Source of the DNA: Pseudomonadota bacterium
Lineage (GTDB): Bacteria > Pseudomonadota > Gammaproteobacteria > Burkholderiales > JABEVD01
Assembly: GCA_021835845.1 (NCBI GenBank)
Contig: JAKBJU010000016.1
Span: 1 to 58,606, forward strand
DNA: 58,606 nucleotides
Direction of reading: 5' to 3'
The notes below the pieces were generated by a model, which was not told the DNA's origin, searched no databases, and saw nothing but the letters and a program-made list of their open reading frames with translations. The translations under genes and the position numbers were made by a program. Of the stretch, positions 35,447 to 43,346 are shown piece by piece (position 1 is the first letter of the stretch; each line of letters starts with the position of its first letter).

Positions 35447-36526
35447 CTAGCTCGCCAGAAAAGGATAGTCTGTGTATCCCTTTTCCTCTCCGGCATAGAG
35501 CTTTTCGTAATCCGGCGCATTGAGGCTTGCGCCGCGCCTGAAGCGTTCGACAAGATCGGGATTGGCCAGCAGCAGCCTGCCGAACGCAATGGCATCCGCA
35601 TCGCCTTTTTCGACTGCCCGAGTCGCAGTTTCGAAATCGTAGCCGTTGTTGCGGATCAGCCTGCCCCGATAGATCGAACGCAGACGATCATAGTCGAAGG
35701 GGATCCAGTCTTCCTTCGGGGCGCCGCCCGTTCCCTGCAGAAGGTCGAGAAAGGCAAGATCGAATCGGTTGATCTCTCCCGCCACATACTCGAAGGTGTC
35801 CTGCGGATTGTCGTCGGAAATATCGTTGAAAGGCGTCACCGGGGAGAGGCGTACCCCGACCTTTCCGTGGCCGATTTTCGAACAGACCGCTTCCAGCACT
35901 TCGAACAGCAATCTGGCGCGGTTTTCCCTGGAGCCGCCGTAGGCGTCGGTTCTTTTGTTCGTCGATGAGCGCAGGAACTGGTCGAGCAGATAACCGTTTC
36001 CGGCATGGATCTCAACGCCGTCGAAGCCGGCTTCCATGGCGTTCTCAGCCGCCCTGGCATAATTCGAGACGAGAGCCGGTATTTCCGAAAGATCGAGCGC
36101 GCGGGGCGTGACATAGTCCTTCATCCCGGCATAGGTGATCGCCTGTCCCTGGGGCTTCAGCGCGGAAGGAGCGACCGGCAGGCTGCCTCCGGGCTGCAGG
36201 TCGGGATGGGAAATGCGCCCGACATGCCAGAGCTGGATCGCGATCTTCCCGCCCGCTGCATGCACTGCATCGGTCACCTTTTTCCATCCTGCGACTTGCT
36301 CGGGCGTATGGATGCCGGGCGTTCTGGGATAGCCGTGGCCTTCCGGGCAGATCGGCGAAGCTTCGGTCAGGATCAGCCCCGCAGATGCGCGCTGGCGGTA
36401 GTATTCGGCGACGAGATCGGTTGGAACGTTGCCTGCCCCGGCGCGGTTCCGAGTCAGGGAGGACATCACGATGCGGTTGGAAAGCGCGATTTCGCCGAGA
36501 TTCAGGGGAGAGAAGAGGTCGGTCAT
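35447..36526 (-). CDS. nemA: Old yellow enzyme family alkene reductase, NemA-like
   Basis: FMN-dependent ene-reductase that reduces activated C=C bonds with NAD(P)H; relatives also reduce N-ethylmaleimide and nitro compounds. 359 residues in a single TIM barrel: start LFSPLNLGEIALSNRIVMSSLTRNRA, QLWHVGRISHPDLQPGG near 96, substrate-binding His/Asn in EIHAGNGYLLDQFLRSSTN near 178, RLSPVTPFNDI near 225, and FGRLLLANPDLVERFR near 315. Upstream lies an IS3 remnant, so the natural promoter may have been disturbed. It is the first gene of a probable pair with the glycerate kinase. Confidence 0.88.
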   Translation of the reverse strand: MTDLFSPLNLGEIALSNRIVMSSLTRNRAGAGNVPTDLVAEYYRQRASAGLILTEASPICPEGHGYPRTPGIHTPEQVAGWKKVTDAVHAAGGKIAIQLWHVGRISHPDLQPGGSLPVAPSALKPQGQAITYAGMKDYVTPRALDLSEIPALVSNYARAAENAMEAGFDGVEIHAGNGYLLDQFLRSSTNKRTDAYGGSRENRARLLFEVLEAVCSKIGHGKVGVRLSPVTPFNDISDDNPQDTFEYVAGEINRFDLAFLDLLQGTGGAPKEDWIPFDYDRLRSIYRGRLIRNNGYDFETATRAVEKGDADAIAFGRLLLANPDLVERFRRGASLNAPDYEKLYAGEEKGYTDYPFLAS

Positions 36527-36589
36527 GTGGACTCCGTAGAGTTTGAGTTACTTTAGATCTACCACAGTTCCAGATGCGACACAAGCCGC

Positions 36590-36945
36590 TTGGCCCCCCG
36601 TTGGCCCCCCGAAAATCGTCTTCCAAGGGTGATGTAAAATTACGATCACATAGGAGAAGGCGACGAAGATAGCGAAGCAGGAATACACGTCAGAGTTCCG
36701 TGAGTTGGCTGTTAAGCCGGCCAAGGATGGGCAAACCGTAGGATCTGTTGCACTTGATCTGGGAGTGATCGAGCAGACGTTGCGGAATTGGGTCACTGCG
36801 GTTGACGTGGGCAAGCTCAACGCTGCGGGAAGCAAGCGTGTGACGCCGGAGCAGATGGAGCTATTGCGGCTGCAGACAGAAAGTATTTGCCTGAAGCGGG
36901 AGGTGAAAATCCTAAAATAAAGCGACGGCGTACTTCAAGCGACCT
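36590..36945 (+). mobile_element. Remnant of an IS3-family insertion sequence
   Basis: Two tandem 11-bp copies of TTGGCCCCCCG (36590-36611) look like an IS3-type left end. A decayed orfA follows, and the sequence stops being IS-like shortly after the orfA/orfB junction (about 36945). orfB and the right end are gone. It fills the 444-bp gap between the reductase and the proton ATPase. Confidence 0.7.
36663..36920 (+). pseudogene. Decayed IS3-family transposase OrfA
   Basis: Helix-turn-helix transposase subunit (KQEYTSEFRELAVKPAKDG, then the QTLRNWV recognition helix and the leucine-zipper-like MELLRLQTESICLKREVKILK). The frame begins with ACG at 36663, where related elements have ATG; GGAGAAGG stands just upstream, so the start codon appears to be lost by a T-to-C change. 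Near the end, an extra T in the A-rich slippage site (CTAAAATAAAG) creates a TAA at 36918-36920; removing it restores ILKKATAYF, the normal continuation. OrfB is absent, so no active transposase can be made. Confidence 0.75.
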
Positions 36946-36970
36946 GAATTTCCCCACATTCGGGGCGGAA

Positions 36971-39295
36971 TCAGAAACCGAAGCGCCGAAAGATCCTGAT
37001 CTTGACGAAGTCCACGAACAGCAGGTAGATCAGCACCAGCGCCATCAGGCCCGCCACCAGCTGCGAGGAAATCGGGGTCATGAGGACGCCCTGCGTGGCA
37101 AGCAGGATGACTGCCAGGATGTCGATGGCGGACGCCAGAAGCAGCCACCGGCCTGGCCTCGATTTCCAGAAATGGCGCCGCTCGCGAACCAGATAGACAT
37201 TGCCCTGCCCGGTGAAGACCAGCATCACGAAAATCAGCGTCTGCAGCTGGTCGAGCGGAAGGCGGAGCCAGTCGCGCCCGGCGAAGAACACCGCGAAGGA
37301 AAGCACCAGCACCAGCGCGGCGAGGGTGCCGGCCGTGATCATCAGCGCCGGAACGTTCCAGCGCTCGGGCTTTTGCGAATAGGTGACATTGTCGGTCGCA
37401 ATCGACATGGTGACGAAATCGTTGGTGAAGAGGAGCAGCACGATTAGCAGCGGGGTGATCACGAACACCCCGGTCAGCATCACTCCGACGCTCAGGAAAA
37501 CGGCGATTTCCAGGGTCTTGATGATCTTGTTCAGGGTATAGGTCAGCATGCGCTGGTAGATGCGCCGGCTGGTCTGTACCGCAGCTTCCACGTCCGACAG
37601 GCCCGGATTGGTCAGAACCAGGCTGGCTGCTGCCTTGGCGACATCGGTGGCATTGGCGACCGCGATGCCGACTTCAGCCTGCCTGAGGGCGGGGGCGTCG
37701 TTGACGCCGTCGCCGCTCATGCCGACCACGCGGCCCGTCGCCTGCAAGGCCTGCACCATGTGGTACTTGTCTTCGGGCAATACATGCGCAAAAACGTCGT
37801 AATCGAGTACATGCCTGGCGATTTCCTCCTGCAGCGCTTCGGGGGGGCAGACGCGAATTCCCAGGCCCACTTCCTGCGCAATGGCCCTGGCGGTGGCCGG
37901 GCCGTCGCCGGTGACCATCATGACCCGCACGCCCAGGTCGTTCAGGCTTTTTATGAGAAGACGCGAATCTTCCCGGGGCGGGTCCTCGAGGCCGATGAGT
38001 CCGACGAGCGCGAGGCTCTCCCCCCTGTCTGCGGCGACCGCCAGCACGCGCAGCCCCCGGGCGCCCATGCGTTCCACATCGGCCGCAATGTCCGGCTTGC
38101 CCGGAACCAGGCCGGTCACGACCATGGGCGCGCCCTTGATCACGTGCAGCTTTCCTTCCGCTTCCTCGAACAGGGCTTCGGAGCGCTTGGTTTGCGGATC
38201 GAAGGGCACGAATTTCACGCGGCTGGGCATCCCTTCTAGCGCTCCCCTTGACCTGGCAGCCTCCAGAATGGCGAGATCGATGGGGTCCTGGGTCGCGTCG
38301 TCGCAGGCGAGTCCGGCAAGGCGCAGCAGGTCGGCGTCCGTATGGGAACCGAAAGGGTGAAGCGCCGTCAGCGCCAGCCTGTTCCGGGTGATGGTTCCGG
38401 TCTTGTCGCTTGCCAGCACATCCATCGCCGCCGCTTCCTCGATTGCGGCAAGGCGCGTCACCAGCACGCCGTTCTTCGCCAGTTCCAGGGATCCCAGGGC
38501 GGTTGCCAGCGTGAATGTCGCAGGCAGGGCGATCGGAACGGAGGCCACCAGCAGGATGAGTGCGAAAGGGATCACTTCGGTGATCGCAATGCCGGATATC
38601 AGGGTGTAGGCAAAGAGGGCCGAGACCAGAACCACATCGAGCGCGATGAGGTACCTGACGATGGTGAAGATCAGCTTTTCGAGATGGCTTGCGGTTTTTG
38701 CGGTTCTGACCAGTTCCGCGGTCCTGCCGAAATAGGTGAGCGAACCCGTCGCCGCGACTTCCCCGGAGGCTTCGCCGCGCTTCACGATGGCGCCGGCATA
38801 GGCGGTTGTGCCTTGCCCGGCTTCGATGGGCAGGGATTCGCCGGTGAGCGCAGACTGGTCCAGAAGAACCTGTCCGTCGAGCAGGCTGACGTCCGCCGGA
38901 ACCAGATCCCCCATGCGCAGATGCACCACGTCGCCGGGGACCAGTTCCTGCGCCGGCAGCTTCTTCCAGAGGTTGTCGCGCAGCACGCGCACCTGAATTT
39001 CCAGCCTGCCTTTCAGCAGGGCCAATGCCCTGTTGGCGCGATTTTCCTGAACGAAGCTGAGGATGGCGTTGAAGAGCAGCAGGGCTGCTATGATTTGCGC
39101 CTCGTCCGCCTTGCCGAGGGTGAGCTGCAGAGCAATGGTGATTTCCAGCATCCAGGGGATCGGCGCCCAGAATTTCTTCAGGAAGGCGAGCCACGGATGG
39201 GATTCCGCCTCCCTGACGGTATTGGGCCCGTATTGCAAAAGCCTTTCGCCGGCTTCGGCGCTGGACAGGCCCTGGAGTGTGGATTCTTCAGGCAT
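36971..39295 (-). CDS. P3A-type plasma-membrane H+-transporting ATPase
   Basis: P-type ATPase of 774 residues resembling fungal/plant Pma1-type pumps and their prokaryotic relatives. N-terminal cation-ATPase segment (LSSAEAGERLLQYGPNTV), actuator TGES (near 159), membrane PIALPATFTLATALGS with M4 proline, phosphorylation site DKTGTITRN (near 304), nucleotide-binding KRSEALFE and KGAP, hinge MVTGDGPATARAIA and GDGVNDAPAL (near 545). Six C-terminal membrane helices end the chain; there is no long autoinhibitory tail. It probably extrudes protons to support pH or membrane energetics. It stands alone between the IS remnant and a group of small membrane proteins. No strong ribosome-binding site is seen. 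Confidence 0.87.
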   Translation of the reverse strand: MPEESTLQGLSSAEAGERLLQYGPNTVREAESHPWLAFLKKFWAPIPWMLEITIALQLTLGKADEAQIIAALLLFNAILSFVQENRANRALALLKGRLEIQVRVLRDNLWKKLPAQELVPGDVVHLRMGDLVPADVSLLDGQVLLDQSALTGESLPIEAGQGTTAYAGAIVKRGEASGEVAATGSLTYFGRTAELVRTAKTASHLEKLIFTIVRYLIALDVVLVSALFAYTLISGIAITEVIPFALILLVASVPIALPATFTLATALGSLELAKNGVLVTRLAAIEEAAAMDVLASDKTGTITRNRLALTALHPFGSHTDADLLRLAGLACDDATQDPIDLAILEAARSRGALEGMPSRVKFVPFDPQTKRSEALFEEAEGKLHVIKGAPMVVTGLVPGKPDIAADVERMGARGLRVLAVAADRGESLALVGLIGLEDPPREDSRLLIKSLNDLGVRVMMVTGDGPATARAIAQEVGLGIRVCPPEALQEEIARHVLDYDVFAHVLPEDKYHMVQALQATGRVVGMSGDGVNDAPALRQAEVGIAVANATDVAKAAASLVLTNPGLSDVEAAVQTSRRIYQRMLTYTLNKIIKTLEIAVFLSVGVMLTGVFVITPLLIVLLLFTNDFVTMSIATDNVTYSQKPERWNVPALMITAGTLAALVLVLSFAVFFAGRDWLRLPLDQLQTLIFVMLVFTGQGNVYLVRERRHFWKSRPGRWLLLASAIDILAVILLATQGVLMTPISSQLVAGLMALVLIYLLFVDFVKIRIFRRFGF

Positions 39296-39404
39296 TTTCT
39301 TGAATGGAATCTCGAAGGAACCATCCTAGCACAGGCGGATATTTCCTGCCTTGACCTTCGGGTGCAAAAGGGTGGTGCGGGATCCAAATCCTGCCCTGTC
39401 AGAA

Positions 39405-39433
39405 TTGACTGTAGCCAGAATCCATCTTTTATA
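39405..39433 (+). promoter_or_regulatory. Candidate sigma70 promoter upstream of 39534
   Basis: TTGACT (39405-39410) and TTTATA (39428-39433) are 17 bp apart in an AT-rich patch. The next gene on this strand begins 100 bp downstream. Nothing else is recognised in the 238-bp gap from 39296. Confidence 0.5.
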
Positions 39434-39533
39434 GTTAAAATTGATAGAATTTGTTGCGTGATCCAGATAACAAGAAGCGAAGCACTCGGAAACCCAGGGA
39501 CCTGAGGGTTTTCGGCATCTCACGGGGGAGCGT

Positions 39534-39995
39534 TTGACTCGGGCAAGGTACGATAAAATCCGGCTTCCGCTCGGCATCTCGCTGGTTGCGATCGGGCTGC
39601 TGATCGGCATCAATGGGGCTGGCCTGGCAGCTGCGGCGCTGGGGTTTTCGCTCTGCGGGTTGGCTCTGTCTCTCGATTCTGGAAGGCCGTCCGTCCCGGT
39701 TTCCATTCTGGGTGCATCTGTTGCGCTGCTGGGGCTTGCCGATGCCGTGGCCGCCCCGGAATTCGCCATCGCCTTCCTTGCTGCAGGCCTCGTCATTTCG
39801 CTCAAGGACCGGCTATCCGGCTCGGCTTCCCTTCTGGCGCTGCAGCTCCTCTGGCTGATCCTTTATGTCGCAGCCTTCGGCAGTTTCCTGGGGCATCTCC
39901 TGAATGCGATCCTGAACATCCCGCTGTTCCAGCAGGTGATTGGAAGATACGAGGTGAACCGGACGGATACGGCGGGCCTGCTCGCGAAGCCTTAG
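39534..39995 (+). CDS. Hypothetical four-helix membrane protein
   Basis: 153 residues, strongly hydrophobic with four or five predicted membrane segments (about 12-30, 33-46, 54-70, 76-90, 100-125) and a polar C-terminal tail. No family is recognised. The start is TTG at 39534 with GGGGAG at normal spacing; no ATG gives a comparable length. A good promoter lies about 100 bp upstream. It opens a run of five small exported or membrane proteins on the plus strand. Confidence 0.55.
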   Translation: MTRARYDKIRLPLGISLVAIGLLIGINGAGLAAAALGFSLCGLALSLDSGRPSVPVSILGASVALLGLADAVAAPEFAIAFLAAGLVISLKDRLSGSASLLALQLLWLILYVAAFGSFLGHLLNAILNIPLFQQVIGRYEVNRTDTAGLLAKP

Positions 39996-40051
39996 GGCGA
40001 ACTTTCCGTCCGATGCGCTATCCAATGGCAAAGGCACGACGGGAGAATAAA

Positions 40052-40432
40052 ATGAAGAAGCTGATAGCGATCTTGCTGATGGCAGTTTCGATGGCAGGCG
40101 CAGCCCATGCCGATGGCCGCTGGGGAGGCGGCTGGCGCGGTGGTTGGCACGGCGGTTGGGGAGGGTGGCGCGGCGAGGGCTGGAGAGGCGGCTGGGGCTG
40201 GGGAGATGATGGATGGGGCTGGGGTTTCGGCGCCGGTCTGGTGGGCGGAATGGCCCTCGCCCAGCCGTTCTATTATCCACCTCCCGTTTATTATGCCCCT
40301 CCGCCGGTCTATGTGGCGCCGCCTCCCAGGGTCGTCGTCGTGCAACCCCCTGTGACCTATGCTTCTCCCGGGACCATCAGCTATGGACCGACCACCTATT
40401 ACAACGGCTACGGACCCGGGGCGACCAACTGA
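40052..40432 (+). CDS. Exported Gly/Trp-rich then Pro/Tyr-rich small protein
   Basis: 126 residues. The signal peptide (MKKLIAILLMAVSMAGAAHA) is followed by a segment dominated by Gly, Trp and Arg (about 22-62), one hydrophobic stretch (GFGAGLVGGMALAQ), and a Pro/Tyr/Val-rich tail with repeated PPPVY units. This resembles the low-complexity exported proteins of many proteobacteria, sometimes described as surface or glycine-rich. Function is unknown; an outer-surface or matrix role is only a guess. The ATG at 40052 follows GGGAG. Earlier in-frame starts would spoil the signal peptide. Confidence 0.75.
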   Translation: MKKLIAILLMAVSMAGAAHADGRWGGGWRGGWHGGWGGWRGEGWRGGWGWGDDGWGWGFGAGLVGGMALAQPFYYPPPVYYAPPPVYVAPPPRVVVVQPPVTYASPGTISYGPTTYYNGYGPGATN

Positions 40433-40467
40433 AATTCCACGCCTTCCTGTGCTAGACTTCAGGGGGT

Positions 40468-40962
40468 ATGAAAAGAATCTTTTTTGTGGTCTTGCTGATT
40501 TCCCTTTCGGCCTGCGGCGGGAGCGATGTCTACCGCAAGGAGGATTTCGGAAAGAGTCATGCTTTCCAGAGAAATTTCGCGGCTTCGGCAGATGCGGCAT
40601 GCGCGGCTGCGGAATTCGTGCTTCTGGGCCGCGGGTATCTTCTCGAGCGGAAAGCGCAGGGAGAATTCTTCGCGAGAAAGGAATTCCAGCCCGAGAAGGA
40701 GGCCAATGTCACTATCGATTTCAGCGTCGTCTGCCGTGATCTTGCTTCCGGATCGGTGGTTTTCGCCAGCGCCATCGAAACCCGGAACGAGCTGAAAAAG
40801 ACCACCCAGTCCGCCAGCATCGGCATCCCGGCAGCGGGGTCGATTTCGCTGCCCTGGTCGAATAATGCGGAGGCGCTGATCAAGGTCAGGGGGAAAACCA
40901 TTGAAGACGAAAAATTCTATTCCGGTTTCTTCGATGCCGTGAGATCGCGTCTGGGAAAATAG
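40468..40962 (+). CDS. Lipoprotein, DUF2242-like
   Basis: 164 residues with a type II signal peptide ending in the lipobox LSAC (Cys near residue 16), so a lipid-anchored periplasmic or outer-membrane protein. The rest is a compact alpha/beta domain with conserved-looking stretches (HAFQRNFAASADAACAAAEFVLLGRGYLL, KTTQSASIGIPAAGSISLPW) similar to DUF2242 proteins. Function is unknown. It lies 35 bp after the Gly/Trp-rich gene on the same strand. Confidence 0.75.
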   Translation: MKRIFFVVLLISLSACGGSDVYRKEDFGKSHAFQRNFAASADAACAAAEFVLLGRGYLLERKAQGEFFARKEFQPEKEANVTIDFSVVCRDLASGSVVFASAIETRNELKKTTQSASIGIPAAGSISLPWSNNAEALIKVRGKTIEDEKFYSGFFDAVRSRLGK

Positions 40963-40985
40963 AATGAAATTCCGGAAAAGGCATC

Positions 40986-41153
40986 ATGATGAAAAATAAA
41001 CAGGGAGAGGGCATGTTCAGGCAATTGGCAATCGGCATCGCAATCGCAATCCTCGGAGTGGCTTTCCTGCCCAAGATTTTGCCCGGGAGCCTGCTGGTCC
41101 TGGGACTCGGGATCGCTCTCCTGCTGGGAATAATCGGACTGATGGTGCTCTGA
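40986..41153 (+). CDS. Small two-helix membrane protein (55 residues)
   Basis: Short frame with a polar start and two adjoining hydrophobic segments (LAIGIAIAILGVAFL and GSLLVLGLGIALLLGIIGLMVL) separated by PKILPG, suggesting a helical hairpin. Possible starts are 40986, 40989 and 41013; GGGAGAGG lies close ahead of the last. Its TGA overlaps the ATG of the next small gene (TGATG), which argues that both are translated. No family is recognised. Confidence 0.55.
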   Translation: MMKNKQGEGMFRQLAIGIAIAILGVAFLPKILPGSLLVLGLGIALLLGIIGLMVL

Positions 41154-41257
41154 TGTCGAAGCGATCCGTTTATTTTGTCGCGGCCGCGGTGGCGGCCGCA
41201 ATCGGTATCGTCCTGTTCGAGATTTTCAAGGTCGTCCGGACCCTGGGAAGTCCCTGA
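41153..41257 (+). CDS. Small single-helix membrane protein (34 residues)
   Basis: MSKRSVYFVAAAVAAAIGIV begins the protein: a basic N-terminus and one transmembrane helix, then a short polar tail ending GSP. The start codon overlaps the stop of the preceding small gene by 1 base, a typical coupling arrangement. Convergent with the chemoreceptor gene. It is too short for family assignment; translation is the uncertain point. Confidence 0.45.
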   Translation: MSKRSVYFVAAAVAAAIGIVLFEIFKVVRTLGSP

Positions 41258-41281
41258 GCCATTTTTGCAGGATGGCAGCTT

Positions 41282-43336
41282 CTACATCCTGAAATTCCGG
41301 ACCATGTCCTCCAGCGAGACCGACAGCGCCTTCAGCATTCTGGCCGTCTCGTCTACCTGGGCGATGGAATGACTGTTCTCTTCCGACATCTGGGCGATTT
41401 TCTCGACATTGGCCGCCACTTCGCGGCTGGCGATGCTCTGTTCCCTGATCGAATTGGAGATGTCGTCGACGCCGGTCTTCACCTTGTCAGCGCCGCTGCC
41501 GATTTCGAGGATGGCTTCCCCTGCCGCCCCTGCCAGAGATTCTCCGTGCTTCACCTTTTCGACGGCTGCCTCGATCATGCGGATCGCATCCATCGTGCCC
41601 GCGTTGATCCCGCCTATGGTTACCGTGATTTCCTGGGTGGAATGGCTGGTTTTCTCGGCGAGCTTCCTGACTTCGTCCGCCACGACCGCGAATCCCCTGC
41701 CCTGTTCTCCGGCCCTGGCAGCCTCGATCGCGGCATTCAGGGCAAGCAGGTTGGTCTGGTCAGCGATATCCCGGATCACCTGAATGATGCCATGGATTTC
41801 GGCTGTGCGTTCGCCCAGGGATTTGATGGCATTGGCTGCGGCCTGGACTTCGATGCCTATCGAGGACATGTCCGACACCACCTGCTTCACGGTTTCCCCG
41901 CCCTTTGACGCGATTGCGCTGGATTCGACCGATATGCTCCTGACTTCATCGGCATTGTCCGAGACATGGTCGATGCTGACGGAAATCTGTTCCATGCCGG
42001 CGGCCATGTTGTGGGAAGCCTCGGACTGCGCATGAGCTGCCTGGCTTGCCTGCGATACGGCTTCAGACAGGTGCTCCGCGCGGTGTTCCATTTCCATGGA
42101 TACTGAGCTTATCTGGTCTATCATGGCGCCCATCAGCACTTTCGTCGACTGCAGGGCGCAGAACAGCTCGCCGGCTTCGTCCCGCTTCGAGATGTCGACC
42201 TGGCGCGAGAAGTCGCCGTCGACGAGCTCCATCAGGTGATGCTTGACTTCCTCGATGGGGCCTGCGACGAAATGCTTTGCGATCCATCCCAGGAAGAAAT
42301 ACAGGAAGACCTGGAGCGCCAGCTGCCCCGCAGCCAGGTAGGCGATGATGACGTCGAGATGCCTGAATTCTGCCGAGAGGTCGATGGTGATGTCGGATGC
42401 CCCGTTGGAGCTTCCGACTGCGACCTGGTGGCAGGTGAGGCAGTCCGTGCCGTGGAAATCATGGGACTCGATGTAGGGGGTGATTGCCCTGAAGACGGGC
42501 TTGCCGCCGACATGGTCGAGCGAGAAGCGCGGAATGGATCGGCCTGCCTTGACGGAGTCCTCGATGGTTTTTCTGACCAGGGGGTCGTCGAGGTGCTCTT
42601 CGGGAAGTCCCGGTCCGAACTGCTTGACGACCTGCTCGGTGCGCACCAGTCTCAGCGACCTGAGATGCTGGCCCTCGATGACCTTCCTGATCATCAGCTT
42701 GCGGTTGTCGGGCTCGGAGATCATGCCCGTGACCATCAGCATGTTGGCCGAATCGATCACCTGCATTGCGGTCGATTCTGCCCTTTTCTGCACGTTCTCC
42801 AGGATGGCCGATCTCATCTGCCAATACACCGCGAAGGTTGCTGCGACCAGCACGACAAGCAGGATGGGCTGGATCTTGAGCTGCAACGAAAGGTTGCCGA
42901 ACCATTGCACGATCGAATGCCGTCGTCCGGGGGGCTTGCCGCTCCTGTAAAGCGCCTCGGCTTGCGAAATTTCCTGCCGGGAGGGCTTTTTTCTCAGCGA
43001 AAGGTAGCCCGTGACCTGGCCCTGATGGGTGATCGGGGAGACCGTGGCGCGCACCCAGTAATGGTCGCCGCTCTTGCAGCGGTTCTTGACGATCCCCCGC
43101 CAGGGATGGCCGCCCTTGACCGTTTTCCAGAGATCCTCGAAAGCCCAGGAAGGCATGTCGGGATGGCGCACCATGTTGTGGTTCTTCCCGATCAGTTCTT
43201 CGCGGGAAAATCCGCTGATTTTGACGAAGGCATCGTTCACGTAGGTGATGATGCCCTTCAGATCCGTTTTCGAGACCAGCGCCATGGATTCGCCGTATTC
43301 GATCTCGCGCTGGGTGACTGGCTGGTTGTCTTTCAT
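41282..43336 (-). CDS. Methyl-accepting chemotaxis protein with PAS and a periplasmic haem-c motif
   Basis: 684-residue receptor. Residues about 10-130 are a cytoplasmic Aer-type PAS domain ([35 protein letters not shown]). A membrane helix near 155-175 leads to a periplasmic region with DCLTCH (near 296-301), a CxxCH haem-attachment motif as in the DUF3365/haem-sensor group. A second helix pair near 325-345 is followed by HAMP ([22 protein letters not shown]) and a signalling domain with the hairpin tip [45 protein letters not shown]. It probably senses redox state or a gas, twice over. AGGAAAA precedes the ATG. It lies 10 bp after the GGDEF-EAL gene in one operon. Confidence 0.88.
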   Translation of the reverse strand: MKDNQPVTQREIEYGESMALVSKTDLKGIITYVNDAFVKISGFSREELIGKNHNMVRHPDMPSWAFEDLWKTVKGGHPWRGIVKNRCKSGDHYWVRATVSPITHQGQVTGYLSLRKKPSRQEISQAEALYRSGKPPGRRHSIVQWFGNLSLQLKIQPILLVVLVAATFAVYWQMRSAILENVQKRAESTAMQVIDSANMLMVTGMISEPDNRKLMIRKVIEGQHLRSLRLVRTEQVVKQFGPGLPEEHLDDPLVRKTIEDSVKAGRSIPRFSLDHVGGKPVFRAITPYIESHDFHGTDCLTCHQVAVGSSNGASDITIDLSAEFRHLDVIIAYLAAGQLALQVFLYFFLGWIAKHFVAGPIEEVKHHLMELVDGDFSRQVDISKRDEAGELFCALQSTKVLMGAMIDQISSVSMEMEHRAEHLSEAVSQASQAAHAQSEASHNMAAGMEQISVSIDHVSDNADEVRSISVESSAIASKGGETVKQVVSDMSSIGIEVQAAANAIKSLGERTAEIHGIIQVIRDIADQTNLLALNAAIEAARAGEQGRGFAVVADEVRKLAEKTSHSTQEITVTIGGINAGTMDAIRMIEAAVEKVKHGESLAGAAGEAILEIGSGADKVKTGVDDISNSIREQSIASREVAANVEKIAQMSEENSHSIAQVDETARMLKALSVSLEDMVRNFRM

Positions 43337-43346
43337 GGTTTTTTCC

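Noticed and set aside
36971-39295. DKTGTIT instead of DKTGTLT taken as a damaged phosphorylation site
   Set aside because: Ile is an allowed variant at this position of P-type ATPases; the phosphorylated Asp and all other motifs are intact.
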